From NCBI RefSeq assembly GCF_012070395.1, contig NZ_JAAFYS010000001.1, positions 784,001 through 848,000 of the forward strand: DNA of 64,000 bases, given 5' to 3'. Source of the DNA: Pseudoroseicyclus tamaricis. GTDB lineage: Bacteria > Pseudomonadota > Alphaproteobacteria > Rhodobacterales > Rhodobacteraceae. The position numbers and the translations under genes were made by a program. The notes under the pieces were generated by a model, which saw nothing but the letters and a program-made list of their open reading frames with translations, did not search any database and was not told the DNA's origin. Positions 32,323 through 41,023 of this stretch are shown piece after piece. Within the stretch, counting starts at the first letter, position 1; each line of letters starts with the position of its first letter.

Positions 32323-33360
32323 TTACATCCGCGCGTCGAGCCCCTCGCCGCCCTGGGTGCCGAGGTTCTCCAGCGCCCGCTCGGTGTAGCTGGTGTCGAC
32401 CAGCTGATCGGCGGAGAGGACGGGGACGTCCGCGAAATCGGGGTTGGCGTAGATGAAATCGACCGAGGTTTGCAGCTCGGCCGGATCGAAGCAGCCGTTG
32501 ATGCACCAGCGGGTCGTCAGGAACTCCGCGTTGCGCTCGATGCTCTCGGGCGCGAGGTCCGGCCGGGCCGCGACGGCGGCCTCGACCCAGCGCTCTGGGT
32601 GGGCCTCCATCTCGCGGGCGGTGTCGATCAGCGCCTCCGTCAGCCGCAGGAGCGCCTCGTCCTTCTCGGCGATCGTGTCCTCGTGCACGGCGAGGAACTT
32701 CGACATCGGCGGCGCGAAGGCGGAGAAGCGGTCGGCATCCATCAGGACATGGATGCCCTCCGTCCCCTCGATGGAGCCGTAGGTGCCGAAGGAGACGGTC
32801 GTCGCATCCACCTGCCCGACGGCCAGCGCCTGCACGCGCACGGCCGGGGCGCCGATGGCGACGTAGGAGGGCGCGTCCTGCGAGACACCCATGCCGCGCA
32901 GGGCGGATTGGGTGAGGTTGTGATCGAGGCTGCCGTTGTCGGCGATGGCGTAGGTGCGGCCCTCCAGATCCTCGACGGACTGGATGTCGTCCTTGGCGGC
33001 GATCAGGAAGGGGCTGCCGGTGGAGGTGGCGACGATGCCGCGGATCGGGAAGTCGTTCTGCGCGACGAGGCGGATGGCGGCATCCATGCCGATGTCGGCG
33101 GCGTCCACGTCACCCGATTGCAGCGCGGCGGCGGCCTGCGGCGTGCCGTCGAGGGCGACATAGGTGACGTCCAGCCCATGCTCCTCGTAGAAGCCGAACT
33201 CCTCCGCGAGGCGGAAGACGGAGCCGGTGGTGACGTTGAAGTTGGCGTCATCGACGGCCAGCGCGATGGTCAGCTCCAAAACGTCATCCTCCTGGGCGAC
33301 GGCCATGCTGGCCGCGACGGCAGCGAGGGTGGAGGCGAGGAAGAGGCGGCGCGGGATCAT
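32323..33360 (-). CDS. NMT1/ThiY-type ABC transporter substrate-binding protein
   Basis: A 345-residue periplasmic binding protein with signal MIPRRLFLASTLAAVAASMAVA. It has the nitrate/sulfonate/taurine-type fold: 'RLAEEFGFYEEHGLDVTYVAL', 'AAALQSGDVDAADIGMDAAIRL', 'SVEDLEGRTYAIADNGSLDH', 'VRVQALAVGQVDATTVSFGTY' and 'ERWVEAAVAARPDLAPESIE'. It is the last gene of a five-gene operon with its permease, ATPase and the DUF1800/DUF1501 pair. The substrate (sulfonate, pyrimidine precursor, aromatic acid) cannot be decided. Confidence 0.88.
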   Translation of the reverse strand: MIPRRLFLASTLAAVAASMAVAQEDDVLELTIALAVDDANFNVTTGSVFRLAEEFGFYEEHGLDVTYVALDGTPQAAAALQSGDVDAADIGMDAAIRLVAQNDFPIRGIVATSTGSPFLIAAKDDIQSVEDLEGRTYAIADNGSLDHNLTQSALRGMGVSQDAPSYVAIGAPAVRVQALAVGQVDATTVSFGTYGSIEGTEGIHVLMDADRFSAFAPPMSKFLAVHEDTIAEKDEALLRLTEALIDTAREMEAHPERWVEAAVAARPDLAPESIERNAEFLTTRWCINGCFDPAELQTSVDFIYANPDFADVPVLSADQLVDTSYTERALENLGTQGGEGLDARM

Positions 33361-33384
33361 GTGGTGTCCTTCCGGGAAGCGGGG

Positions 33385-34626
33385 TCAGGCGGCGCGGCGG
33401 AACACCGGCAGCGGATCGAAATCGTCCTTGAGGACGGCGGAGACATCCTCCTGCCCCATCCAGCCCCGGATGAGGGTGGAGTAGATGCGGCGGAAGTCGG
33501 TGGTGTAGCGGAGGTTGCCTTCCTCGAGGTCGGTGAGGCTGGGCATGCCGCCGTAGTGGCCGCCCTCGATGGGCTTGCCGAGGATGAAGGCGGGGCCGGC
33601 GGTGCCGTGGTCGGTGCCGAGCGAGGTGTTCTCGGCGACCCTGCGGCCGAACTCGCTGAAGGCCATCAGCACCACGTCGTCGGCGCGGCCCAGCCGCTCC
33701 ATGTCGCGCATGAAGGCGGCGATATGATCGGCGGTATAGGACCAGAGCCGCGAGTGCAGGTCGCCCTGGTAGACATGCGTGTCGAAGGCGTTGTTGCGGT
33801 AGGGCACGTAGTAGACGCGGGTGGGGAAGTCGGCGGCGATCAGCGCCGCCACCCGCTCCAGCCCCCAGGGGACGAGGCCGTAATCGACCGGCGTCTGGTA
33901 GGCGCTCCATGCATCGCGCACGAGCCGTTCGGACTTGCTGGCCGAAGCGGCGATCTCGAAGAGAAAGTCGAGCGAGGCATTGCCGCCGCCATTCCCCCGC
34001 CGATCGACCGCCGCCATCGCCTCCGCCTCGGCCTCGAAGGCGCGGCGGGTGAACTTCTGCGGGTCGTCGAAGACGAGGGGCACATGGTTCATCGCGCGCA
34101 CGGCGAGCGACTGGTGGTCGTCGATATTGACGAGGAAGTTGCTGCGGTGGCCGAGCGGGTCGATGGCATCCGCCATGCGCCCGAGCCAGCCGTTGGCCTC
34201 GCCGCTGTTGGGCGCGCCAGTCTGCCAGAAGGCCATCGACGAGAAATGCGAGAAGGACGGCTGGTCGTAGCCGACGCCGTGAACGATGGCCATCTGGCCA
34301 TCTTTCCACAGCCGTTCGAAGCCGCTCATCGTCTTCTGGAAGGCGAAATGATCGTCGATGGCGATGGATTTCTCGGGCCGGATGCCGAGGTTCGGGCGGG
34401 CGCGGTAATAGGCATCGTCGGCATAGGGGATGACGGTGTTCAGCCCGTCATTGCCGCCGGAGAGCTCGACGATCACGAGGATGCGCTCGCCGGCCGCCTT
34501 CTCGGTCGTCTTTGACCAGACGGGCGAGGTGGTGATGCCGCCCGCGCCCTCCATGACCATGCTGCCATAGCCGGAGCGGAGCAGGCCATCTTTCTCGTCG
34601 CGGGTGAGTTTCGGTGTCTTTGCCAT
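33385..34626 (-). CDS. DUF1501 domain-containing protein (sulfatase-like fold)
   Basis: A 413-residue DUF1501 protein starting at the ATG at 34626 behind GGGAGGACCCG. Characteristic stretches are 'ILVIVELSGGNDGLNTVIPY', 'QMAIVHGVGYDQPSFSHFSS', 'DTHVYQGDLHSRLWSYTADHI', 'DDVVLMAFSEFGRRVAENTS' and 'GTDHGTAGPAFILGKPIEGG'. The family has an alkaline phosphatase/sulfatase-like metal-binding core. Members normally carry a Tat signal; here the N terminus (MAKTPKLTRDEKDGLL) shows no twin-arginine or hydrophobic segment. It lies 14 bases after its usual partner DUF1800, inside an ABC operon, which suggests involvement with the imported compound. Confidence 0.88.
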   Translation of the reverse strand: MAKTPKLTRDEKDGLLRSGYGSMVMEGAGGITTSPVWSKTTEKAAGERILVIVELSGGNDGLNTVIPYADDAYYRARPNLGIRPEKSIAIDDHFAFQKTMSGFERLWKDGQMAIVHGVGYDQPSFSHFSSMAFWQTGAPNSGEANGWLGRMADAIDPLGHRSNFLVNIDDHQSLAVRAMNHVPLVFDDPQKFTRRAFEAEAEAMAAVDRRGNGGGNASLDFLFEIAASASKSERLVRDAWSAYQTPVDYGLVPWGLERVAALIAADFPTRVYYVPYRNNAFDTHVYQGDLHSRLWSYTADHIAAFMRDMERLGRADDVVLMAFSEFGRRVAENTSLGTDHGTAGPAFILGKPIEGGHYGGMPSLTDLEEGNLRYTTDFRRIYSTLIRGWMGQEDVSAVLKDDFDPLPVFRRAA

Positions 34627-34640
34627 CGGGTCCTCCCGGG

Positions 34641-36356
34641 TCAGGCGAGCTGATACTGGGGGGCGCACATGATGCCGTGCGCGACCAGTCTCAGGCCGAA
34701 TTCCATGTAGCCTTCCGCCTCGGCGAGGTCGGAGGTGCCGAGCTCCTCCTCCAGCATCTCCACCAGCGCGGCGCGGGCGGCGCCATCGAGCGGGATGGGC
34801 AGGAAGCGGGCGCAGAGCGCGTCGACCGCCTCTTCCGCCGTGGTCGCGCCAGCCGCTTCGACCATTTCGGTCAGCGAGAATTGCGCGGGCCGGCGGGGAA
34901 TGGGCTTGAGCTTTCGCATCGCCTCCTGCCAGCCCATGACGCTGGCATAGCGGGTGTTGAACGTCTCCCGGATGCCGTCGGCAGAGCTGGGGGCCGCGCC
35001 CTCTTCCAGCGTCGCCCCGGTGATCTCCATCCCCTCGTTGAGGTTGCGGTTGACGCGCCGCACCTCGCCGCCGGGGTTCAGGTTGGGGTCGCGGAAGGAG
35101 ATCATGTCGGGGAACATGACGTCCTTCGCGAAGTTGCCGCGCTCGAAGAGCAGGCCCGGCGTGATCCACGCGCGCCCCTCGCTCCACCCCGCCACGGTCG
35201 GCGGCACCAGCAGCACCTGGCCCAGCGTCTCGCCGACGCTGGAAGGGTCGGGCACACCGGGCAGCTCGCTCAGCCCCAGCTTGCGGTAGGTGGTGATGAT
35301 CAGCTCCGTAGGGGAGTGGATATGCGTCGCCACCGAAGGCTCGGCATAGAAATCCTCCGACAGGAACAGCCTGCGCAGAAAGGGGCGGATCTCGTAATCG
35401 CCGTCGCGCAGGAGCGCGCCGAGGCGCTGGGCAAAGGCCGGCGCGATCTCCTCACGCACGAAGAAGCGGTAGATCTTCGAGGCGATGTAGATCGCCGTCT
35501 GTTCCTGCTGGAGGATGATGCGCAGGATGTCGTCGCCATTGAAGCGCCCGCGCTGGCCGAGGAAGCGCTTCTCGCCGTCGTCGTGCAGGGCTTCATCGAA
35601 GGCGAAGGCCAGATCGTCATTCGTCCAGCCCGTGAAGGCGCGGGCGGCCTCGCGGATGTCATCCTCGGTGTAATTGCCGACGCCCATGGTAAAGAGCTCC
35701 ATCACCTCGCGGCCGAAGTTCTCGTTGGGCGCGCCCTTCACGTTGTGGGTGGCGTCGAGGAAGACGAGCATCGCCGGGTCTTTCGACACCGCCTCCAGGA
35801 GGTCACGGAAGGAGCCGAGGGCGCCGGCGCGCAGCGTCTCCAGCTGCTGGTGGATCTTGCGGTAATCGCGGAGCTTTTCCTCGCTGGTGGCGAAATGGCC
35901 GTGCCAGAAGAGGGTCATCTTCTCTTCCAGCGGGTGGGGCGAGGTCAGCATCCGCTCCATCCACCAGAAGGCGAGGCGGCGGGTTTCGAGCTTCGTCGCG
36001 CGCAGCCAGTAGAAGAAGCGGTTCGTCACCGGCTGCAGGGGGCGGTTGCCGCCGGGCTTCACCTTTACGCCGAGCGCCGCACCCTCACGCTCGGCCGCCT
36101 CGGTGGCGGCGGGGCGAGAGGGCGGGAAGTCGGCGAAGCTCGGCTCCCAGAAACCGGATTCCTCGAAGGCGGGCAGGGGCGATGCGCCCGGTGCGCCGGT
36201 GAGCATATGCTCGACAGCGGCCTCGGGGGTCATCGCGGCGAGGGCATCCACATCGCCCGGCGTGCCGCCGAAGCCGGCGCGGTTCAACAGGTGCAGGGCG
36301 CGCTCGCGCGACCAGTCGTTGGCGCTGACCGGGGCCAGCTCTTCCGTTCTTGGCAT
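34641..36356 (-). CDS. DUF1800 domain-containing protein
   Basis: A 571-residue DUF1800 protein. The start at 36356 is preceded by GGGAGGTCCA. Landmarks are 'ALHLLNRAGFGGTPGDVDAL' at the N terminus, 'AFWWMERMLTSPHPLEEKMT', 'LFWHGHFATSEEKLRDY', 'NENFGREVMELFTMGVGNYTED', 'EAARAFTGWTNDD' and 'VAGWSEGRAWITPGLLFERG'. Family members are always near DUF1501 genes and their biochemical role is unknown. It lies 95 bases after the ABC ATPase gene on the same strand. No export signal is visible. Confidence 0.88.
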   Translation of the reverse strand: MPRTEELAPVSANDWSRERALHLLNRAGFGGTPGDVDALAAMTPEAAVEHMLTGAPGASPLPAFEESGFWEPSFADFPPSRPAATEAAEREGAALGVKVKPGGNRPLQPVTNRFFYWLRATKLETRRLAFWWMERMLTSPHPLEEKMTLFWHGHFATSEEKLRDYRKIHQQLETLRAGALGSFRDLLEAVSKDPAMLVFLDATHNVKGAPNENFGREVMELFTMGVGNYTEDDIREAARAFTGWTNDDLAFAFDEALHDDGEKRFLGQRGRFNGDDILRIILQQEQTAIYIASKIYRFFVREEIAPAFAQRLGALLRDGDYEIRPFLRRLFLSEDFYAEPSVATHIHSPTELIITTYRKLGLSELPGVPDPSSVGETLGQVLLVPPTVAGWSEGRAWITPGLLFERGNFAKDVMFPDMISFRDPNLNPGGEVRRVNRNLNEGMEITGATLEEGAAPSSADGIRETFNTRYASVMGWQEAMRKLKPIPRRPAQFSLTEMVEAAGATTAEEAVDALCARFLPIPLDGAARAALVEMLEEELGTSDLAEAEGYMEFGLRLVAHGIMCAPQYQLA

Positions 36357-36451
36357 TGGACCTCCCAGCACCGCCCTCCCGCGGTGCGTCTTGGAGGACA
36401 AGCTAGGGCAACCGGGCAGATCCGGCGCTCTATCAATGCCATAGAAAAGCG

Positions 36452-37297
36452 TTATCGGCTTTGGTCGTCCCCGTCCGCGCCCATGCCGGAGAGGGCGCCG
36501 GCCAGCTCTTCCAGCGCCGCGCCATCGCGCGCCATGGCGTGGATACGCTCCCACAGGGCCTGGCGCAGCGCGGCAAAGGCGGGCTGGCCGCGGGGGTCAT
36601 GCTCCCAGCGCGGCTCGGGCAGATCGACCGGCATGATCGTGTCCATCCGGCCGGGGCGCGGGCGCAGCACGATCACCCGCTGCGAGAGGATCACCGCCTC
36701 GTCGATGTCATGCGTGACGAAGACAATTGCCATCTTCCGGCGCGACCACAGGCGCAGCAGCTCTTCGCGCAGCGTCTCGCGCGTCATGGCGTCGAGGGCG
36801 GCAAAGGGCTCGTCCATCAGCAAAACCTCGGGCTCCACCGCCAGCGCCCGGGCGAGGCCGACACGCTGCTGCATGCCGCCCGACAGCTGGTGCGGATAGG
36901 CCTCGGCAAAGTCGCGCAGGCCCACGGCGCCGAGGAGGGAGCGGGCGCGTGTCTGCCGCTCGGCCTTGGGCAACCCGCGCAGGCTAAGGACGAATTCGAT
37001 ATTGCCCGCGATGGTCCGCCACGGCAGCAGGCGGGCGGACTGGAAGACCATGGCGATGTCGGTGCTCGGCCCCGGCGGGCGGCCCTTGACCAGCACCTCG
37101 CCCTCGTCCGCCTCCGTCAGCCCGTCGATGAGGCGCAGCAGCGTGGTCTTGCCGCAGCCCGAGGGGCCGACAAGGCTCACGAACTCGCCGGGCGCCACGT
37201 CGAAGGAGATGTCCTCCAGCGCCCGGACACGGCCGTCGCCGAAGCTCTTGCTGACCCCCTTGAGGGAGATCAGCGGCTGCCGCCCGCCCTCACTCAC
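36452..37297 (-). CDS. nitrate/sulfonate/taurine-type ABC transporter ATP-binding protein
   Basis: A 281-residue single-domain ATPase of the SsuB/TauB/NrtD type. The GTG at 37297 is the likely start because it overlaps the permease stop (GTGA) and is followed by 'QPLISLKGVSKSFGDGRVRAL'. It has Walker A 'VGPSGCGKTTLLRLIDG', signature 'HQLSGGMQQRVGLARALA', Walker B 'VLLMDEPFAALD' and 'IVFVTHDIDEAVILSQRV'. It powers uptake by the adjacent permease. Confidence 0.92.
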   Translation of the reverse strand: MSEGGRQPLISLKGVSKSFGDGRVRALEDISFDVAPGEFVSLVGPSGCGKTTLLRLIDGLTEADEGEVLVKGRPPGPSTDIAMVFQSARLLPWRTIAGNIEFVLSLRGLPKAERQTRARSLLGAVGLRDFAEAYPHQLSGGMQQRVGLARALAVEPEVLLMDEPFAALDAMTRETLREELLRLWSRRKMAIVFVTHDIDEAVILSQRVIVLRPRPGRMDTIMPVDLPEPRWEHDPRGQPAFAALRQALWERIHAMARDGAALEELAGALSGMGADGDDQSR

Positions 37298-38160
37298 AGC
37301 GACAGGCGCCAGCGCCCGAAGCGCCGCTCCGCCAGGCGCAGGGCGATGGTGATGAGCGAGCCGAGCGCCATCATGACGATGACGACGGCGAAGTAGCGAT
37401 CCATCTGGAAGCGGTTGCCGGCCTTGATCATCTCTCCCCCCAGCCCCGACTGCGCCATCGTCAGCTCGGCGATGACGGTGCCGACGATGCAGACGGCGGC
37501 GCCGATGCGCAGGCCGGAGAGGATCGACGGCATGGCATCGGGCACCATCACCTGCCAGAAGAGCTGCCGCCGCGCGGCGCCGAAGCTTTGCGCCATCTCG
37601 ATGAGATCCTTGTTGGCATTGGCGATGCCGCCCGTCGTGTTGATGAGGATGGGGAAGACGGCGGCGTTCCACACCACCACCACCTTCGCCTCGGTGTAGA
37701 GGCCGAACCAGACGATCACGAGCGGGATGAAGGCAGCCCCGGGCGTGGCGTTGATGGCGTTGACGAAGGGGTCGAACACCCGCCCGATCCGGGGAAAGCC
37801 GCCGAAGAGGATGCCGATGCCGATGCCGGTGCTGGCGGCAAGGATGAAGCCGAGGCCGAGTACGGTGAGCGATTGGCCGAGCGCGCGCAGCATGGTGCCG
37901 TCGCTCCACATGATGATGCTCTCGCGGACGACATCCACCGGGCTCGGCATCACGAGGTTGCCGGAGGTTATGTTGAGCAGCTGCATCCCGGCGATGATCG
38001 CGACGAGAATCGCCACCTGCCAGCCCAGCGTCGCCCGGCGCCCCGAGGCGCGGGGCTTGCGGCGGGCGGGCGGGCGCACGGGGGCGATCGCCGGCGCGGG
38101 CTCCGCCGACGGGGCGCCCGCCGGGGACGCCGTCTGTGTGGCGCGGTCCGGCGCTGCCAT
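37294..38160 (-). CDS. nitrate/sulfonate/taurine-type ABC transporter permease
   Basis: A 288-residue BPD-type permease starting at the ATG at 38160 after GGAAGGGCAGGAC. A basic, Pro/Ala-rich N-terminal tail of about 45 residues precedes the first membrane segment 'WQVAILVAIIAGMQLL'. The TauC/SsuC core includes 'LTVLGLGFILAASTGIGIGIL', 'PGAAFIPLVIVWFGLYTEAKVV', and the EAA loop 'IEMAQSFGAARRQLFWQVMVPDAMPSI'. It is the first gene of the operon and is divergent from a LysR regulator. Confidence 0.92.
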   Translation of the reverse strand: MAAPDRATQTASPAGAPSAEPAPAIAPVRPPARRKPRASGRRATLGWQVAILVAIIAGMQLLNITSGNLVMPSPVDVVRESIIMWSDGTMLRALGQSLTVLGLGFILAASTGIGIGILFGGFPRIGRVFDPFVNAINATPGAAFIPLVIVWFGLYTEAKVVVVWNAAVFPILINTTGGIANANKDLIEMAQSFGAARRQLFWQVMVPDAMPSILSGLRIGAAVCIVGTVIAELTMAQSGLGGEMIKAGNRFQMDRYFAVVIVMMALGSLITIALRLAERRFGRWRLSL

Positions 38161-38344
38161 GTCCTGCCCTTCCTCGATGGTGCCGGCGGCCCTGTCGCGG
38201 GGCCGGCTGGCTTCCGATGTGGCACAAGTGTTAGCCAGCGCAATAAATGAGGCCCATTGGAAAGGCGGATATGCCACATTGCAGACGCCCGCCCCCCGCC
38301 CGCCTATGACGGACCAGCCGGACGAGGAGACGGAGGGCCAAGCC

Positions 38345-39397
38345 ATGAAAGACGCGCCCGAACCAGCGGCCGCCGATCGGGCGGAGAGCGACGCGCCCCG
38401 CGCCCCGCGGTCCGGCAGCGGGCCGACGCTGCACCAGCTGCGCATCTTCCGCGCCGTCGCCCGGGCGGAGACGCTGACGCGGGCCGCCAAGGACCTCGGC
38501 CTCACCCAGCCGACGCTGTCGCTGCAGCTCGGCAAGCTGGAATCCACCGTCGGCACGAGGCTCTTTCACCGCCGCCCCGGGGAGATGGCGCTGACGGAGG
38601 CGGGGGAGTTCCTGCTGCCGCATGTCGAGCAGATGCTGCGCATCCTCACCGAGGCGGAGGACGGCATGGCCCGCTTCCGCGGCGGCTACCAATCCGTCCT
38701 GCGGCTGGCGGGGCTCGATTCCGTCCTTCGCGGCGTGCTCCCCGTGGCGGTGGGGCAAATGCAGGCGGCCTATCCCGACATCAGCTTCGACATCCGCGAG
38801 AGCGCCCCGGCCGAGGTGGTCGAGCTGCTCCATGCGCGGCGCATCAACATCGGCCTCGTCGCCGCGAACTCGCTCGGCGGCGCGGCGGGGGCCTTCGAGC
38901 AGCTGCCGATCATGGAGGACCCCTACGTCCTCGTGGTGCCGGATGGCCTCGATCTCGACGGGGTGCGTGACCCTGACGTTGAGCTGTCGGCCGCGCAGCG
39001 GGCGGTGCTGCGGCGCTCGGTGCACTTCGTCTTCGGCAGCTCTCATGGCACCCGGGTGAGCGACTGGTACGACCGGCTCCTGCCCGGCCACAGCCCCATC
39101 GCCCATTGCCGCAGCTTCGACACCGCGCTCAGCTTCGTGCGGGCGGGGACGGGCGTGTGCATCGCCCCGGCGCTCGCCACGCTCGGCGGCGCCGCCCAGC
39201 TGGAGGGGGTGCGCCGCTACCGCATCGACGTGCCGCCCCGCCGCATCCTCGCGCTGCTCCTCGCCCAGCAGCGGCGGCTGGAGCCGGTGGCGACGCTCGT
39301 CTCGCAGCTGCAGGAGGCAGGCGCCGCCTGGAGCTTCGACGGGGTGCGCCGGGCGCCGCCCTTCCTCTCCACCCCGCTGCCCGGAGGGGCCGGCTAG
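38345..39397 (+). CDS. LysR family transcriptional regulator
   Basis: A 350-residue LysR regulator. The ATG at 38345 has GGAGGG nearby; an in-frame ATG at 38306 is possible but lies before a low-complexity stretch. The helix-turn-helix is 'LHQLRIFRAVARAETLTRAAKDL..TQPTLSLQLGKLESTVGTRLF'. The effector domain runs from about residue 110. It is divergent from the sulfonate-type ABC operon, the classic arrangement for controlling that operon. It also lies 83 bases upstream of the flavin lactate dehydrogenase gene on the same strand, so it could influence that too. Confidence 0.9.
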   Translation: MKDAPEPAAADRAESDAPRAPRSGSGPTLHQLRIFRAVARAETLTRAAKDLGLTQPTLSLQLGKLESTVGTRLFHRRPGEMALTEAGEFLLPHVEQMLRILTEAEDGMARFRGGYQSVLRLAGLDSVLRGVLPVAVGQMQAAYPDISFDIRESAPAEVVELLHARRINIGLVAANSLGGAAGAFEQLPIMEDPYVLVVPDGLDLDGVRDPDVELSAAQRAVLRRSVHFVFGSSHGTRVSDWYDRLLPGHSPIAHCRSFDTALSFVRAGTGVCIAPALATLGGAAQLEGVRRYRIDVPPRRILALLLAQQRRLEPVATLVSQLQEAGAAWSFDGVRRAPPFLSTPLPGGAG

Positions 39398-39480
39398 GCC
39401 CGGGCGCGCGGCTTGCCGCATGGACGGCGCGGCGCCGCGGCGGTAGAGGATGACCCCAGAATGTCGCAGGAGAAACAGGC

Positions 39481-40668
39481 GTGAGACTGGCCGACTGCCA
39501 CAACTTCCATGATTTCCGCCGCCTCGCGAAGCGCCGGCTGCCGAGCCCGATCTTCGACTATATCGACGGCGCGGCGGACGACGAATCCACCTTCGCCCGC
39601 AACCGCGCCGCCTTCGACGAGGTGGACCTCGTGCCCAACATCCTGCGCGGCGTGGATGAGGTGGACCTCTCCACCACCGTCCTAGGCCAGAAGCTCGACC
39701 TGCCGGTCTACTGCTCCCCCACCGCGCTGCAGCGGCTCTTCCACCACGAGGGCGAGCGCGCCGTCGGCGCGGCGGCGGAGACCTACGGCACGATGTTCGG
39801 CGTCTCCTCCCTCGGCACGGTGAGTCTCGAGGAGCTGCGTAAGAAGCACAGCACGCCGCAGGTCTACCAGTTCTACTTCCACCGCGACCGGGGGCTGAAC
39901 CGCGCGATGATGGAGCGGGCGAAGGAGGCGGGCGTCGAGGTGATGATGCTGACGGTGGATTCGATCACCGGCGGCAACCGCGAGCGCGACAAGCGCACCG
40001 GCTTCTCCATCCCCTTCCGCCTCAACGCGCGCGGCCTGACGCAATTCGCCCTCAAGCCGGCCTGGGCGCTCAACTATGTCACTCACGAGAAGTTTGCGCT
40101 GCCCCAGCTCGACGCCCACGTGAAGATGGGCAGCGGCACCGCCTCCATCGGGCAGTACTTCACCGAGATGCTGGACCCCTCGATGACATGGGACGACGCC
40201 GCCGAGATGGTGGACCTCTGGGGCGGGCCCTTCTGCCTGAAGGGCGTCATGGCGCCGGAGGATGCGGTGCGCGCCGCCGAGATCGGCTGCCAAGGCATCG
40301 TCATCTCCAACCACGGCGGCCGGCAGCTGGATGGCTCGCGGGCGCCCTTCGACCAGCTGGACGAGATCGTGCAGGCGGCGGGGGAAAGGCTGGATGTGAT
40401 CCTCGACAGCGGCGTCACGCGGGGGACCCATGTGCTCAAGGCGCTTTCGCTTGGCGCCAAGGCGGTGGGGCTGGGGCGCTACTACCTCTTCCCGCTGGCC
40501 GCCGCCGGCCGCCCGGGGGTGGAGCGGGCGCTGGGCCTGATGCGCGATGAGCTGATCCGGGGCATGCGGCTCATGGGCCGCACGCGGGTGGACCAGCTGA
40601 CCCCCGACAACCTGCGCTTCCGCAGCGGGGCGATGGCGATGGCCCGGGCTGGGCAGACGCCGGGCTGA
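39481..40668 (+). CDS. lldD: FMN-dependent L-lactate / alpha-hydroxy-acid dehydrogenase
   Basis: A 395-residue FMN-dependent alpha-hydroxy-acid dehydrogenase beginning at a GTG after GGAGAAACAGGC. Motifs are 'RRLPSPIFDYIDGAADDE', 'LPVYCSPTALQRLFHHEGERA', 'MFGVSSLGTVSLEEL' and the FMN/substrate core 'GCQGIVISNHGGRQLDGSRA' with catalytic His, then 'DVILDSGVTRGTHVLKALSLG'. It oxidises L-lactate to pyruvate at the membrane, passing electrons to quinone or cytochrome. Its proximity to a fucose-type locus fits, since L-fucose breakdown yields L-lactate, but related enzymes act on other 2-hydroxy acids. Confidence 0.85.
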   Translation: MRLADCHNFHDFRRLAKRRLPSPIFDYIDGAADDESTFARNRAAFDEVDLVPNILRGVDEVDLSTTVLGQKLDLPVYCSPTALQRLFHHEGERAVGAAAETYGTMFGVSSLGTVSLEELRKKHSTPQVYQFYFHRDRGLNRAMMERAKEAGVEVMMLTVDSITGGNRERDKRTGFSIPFRLNARGLTQFALKPAWALNYVTHEKFALPQLDAHVKMGSGTASIGQYFTEMLDPSMTWDDAAEMVDLWGGPFCLKGVMAPEDAVRAAEIGCQGIVISNHGGRQLDGSRAPFDQLDEIVQAAGERLDVILDSGVTRGTHVLKALSLGAKAVGLGRYYLFPLAAAGRPGVERALGLMRDELIRGMRLMGRTRVDQLTPDNLRFRSGAMAMARAGQTPG

Positions 40669-40693
40669 GAGCGCCGGCTGAGGGCGCGCCGCC

Positions 40694-41023
40694 TCAATCG
40701 AGGTGGAAGACCTCCTCCATCGAGGCCCACCACTCCCCCTCCGCCCGGCTGTCGAGCGGGCGCTGCATCGGGCCGCAGACGGCCCACCACTCCCGCGTGA
40801 CAGGGTCGGCGGCGATGGCGGCATTGTCGGCCTCGAAGTCGCTGCCGGTATATTCCCAGTAGCTGAACATCAGGTTCTCCGGCTCGCGCAGGAAGATCGA
40901 GTAATTGGTGATGTGCGAGGCGCGCAGCCGCTCCAGCACCTTTGGCCAGACCTCGGCGTGAAGGCGCTTGTACTCGGCGATGTGCTCCGGCCGGATGCCG
41001 ATGACGAGGCCCATGCGCGTCAT
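40694..41023 (-). CDS. L-rhamnose/L-fucose mutarotase family protein (DUF718)
   Basis: A 109-residue protein starting at the ATG at 41023, which overlaps the stop of the lactonase gene by four bases. It has the small dimeric ferredoxin-like fold of RhaM-type mutarotases: 'MGLVIGIRPEHIAEYKRLHAEVWPKVLERL', 'HITNYSIFLREPENLMFSYWEY' and 'REWWAVCGPMQRPL' are diagnostic. It interconverts anomers of 6-deoxy hexoses, feeding the dehydrogenase that needs one anomer. It is cotranscribed with the sugar lactonase. Confidence 0.9.
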   Translation of the reverse strand: MTRMGLVIGIRPEHIAEYKRLHAEVWPKVLERLRASHITNYSIFLREPENLMFSYWEYTGSDFEADNAAIAADPVTREWWAVCGPMQRPLDSRAEGEWWASMEEVFHLD

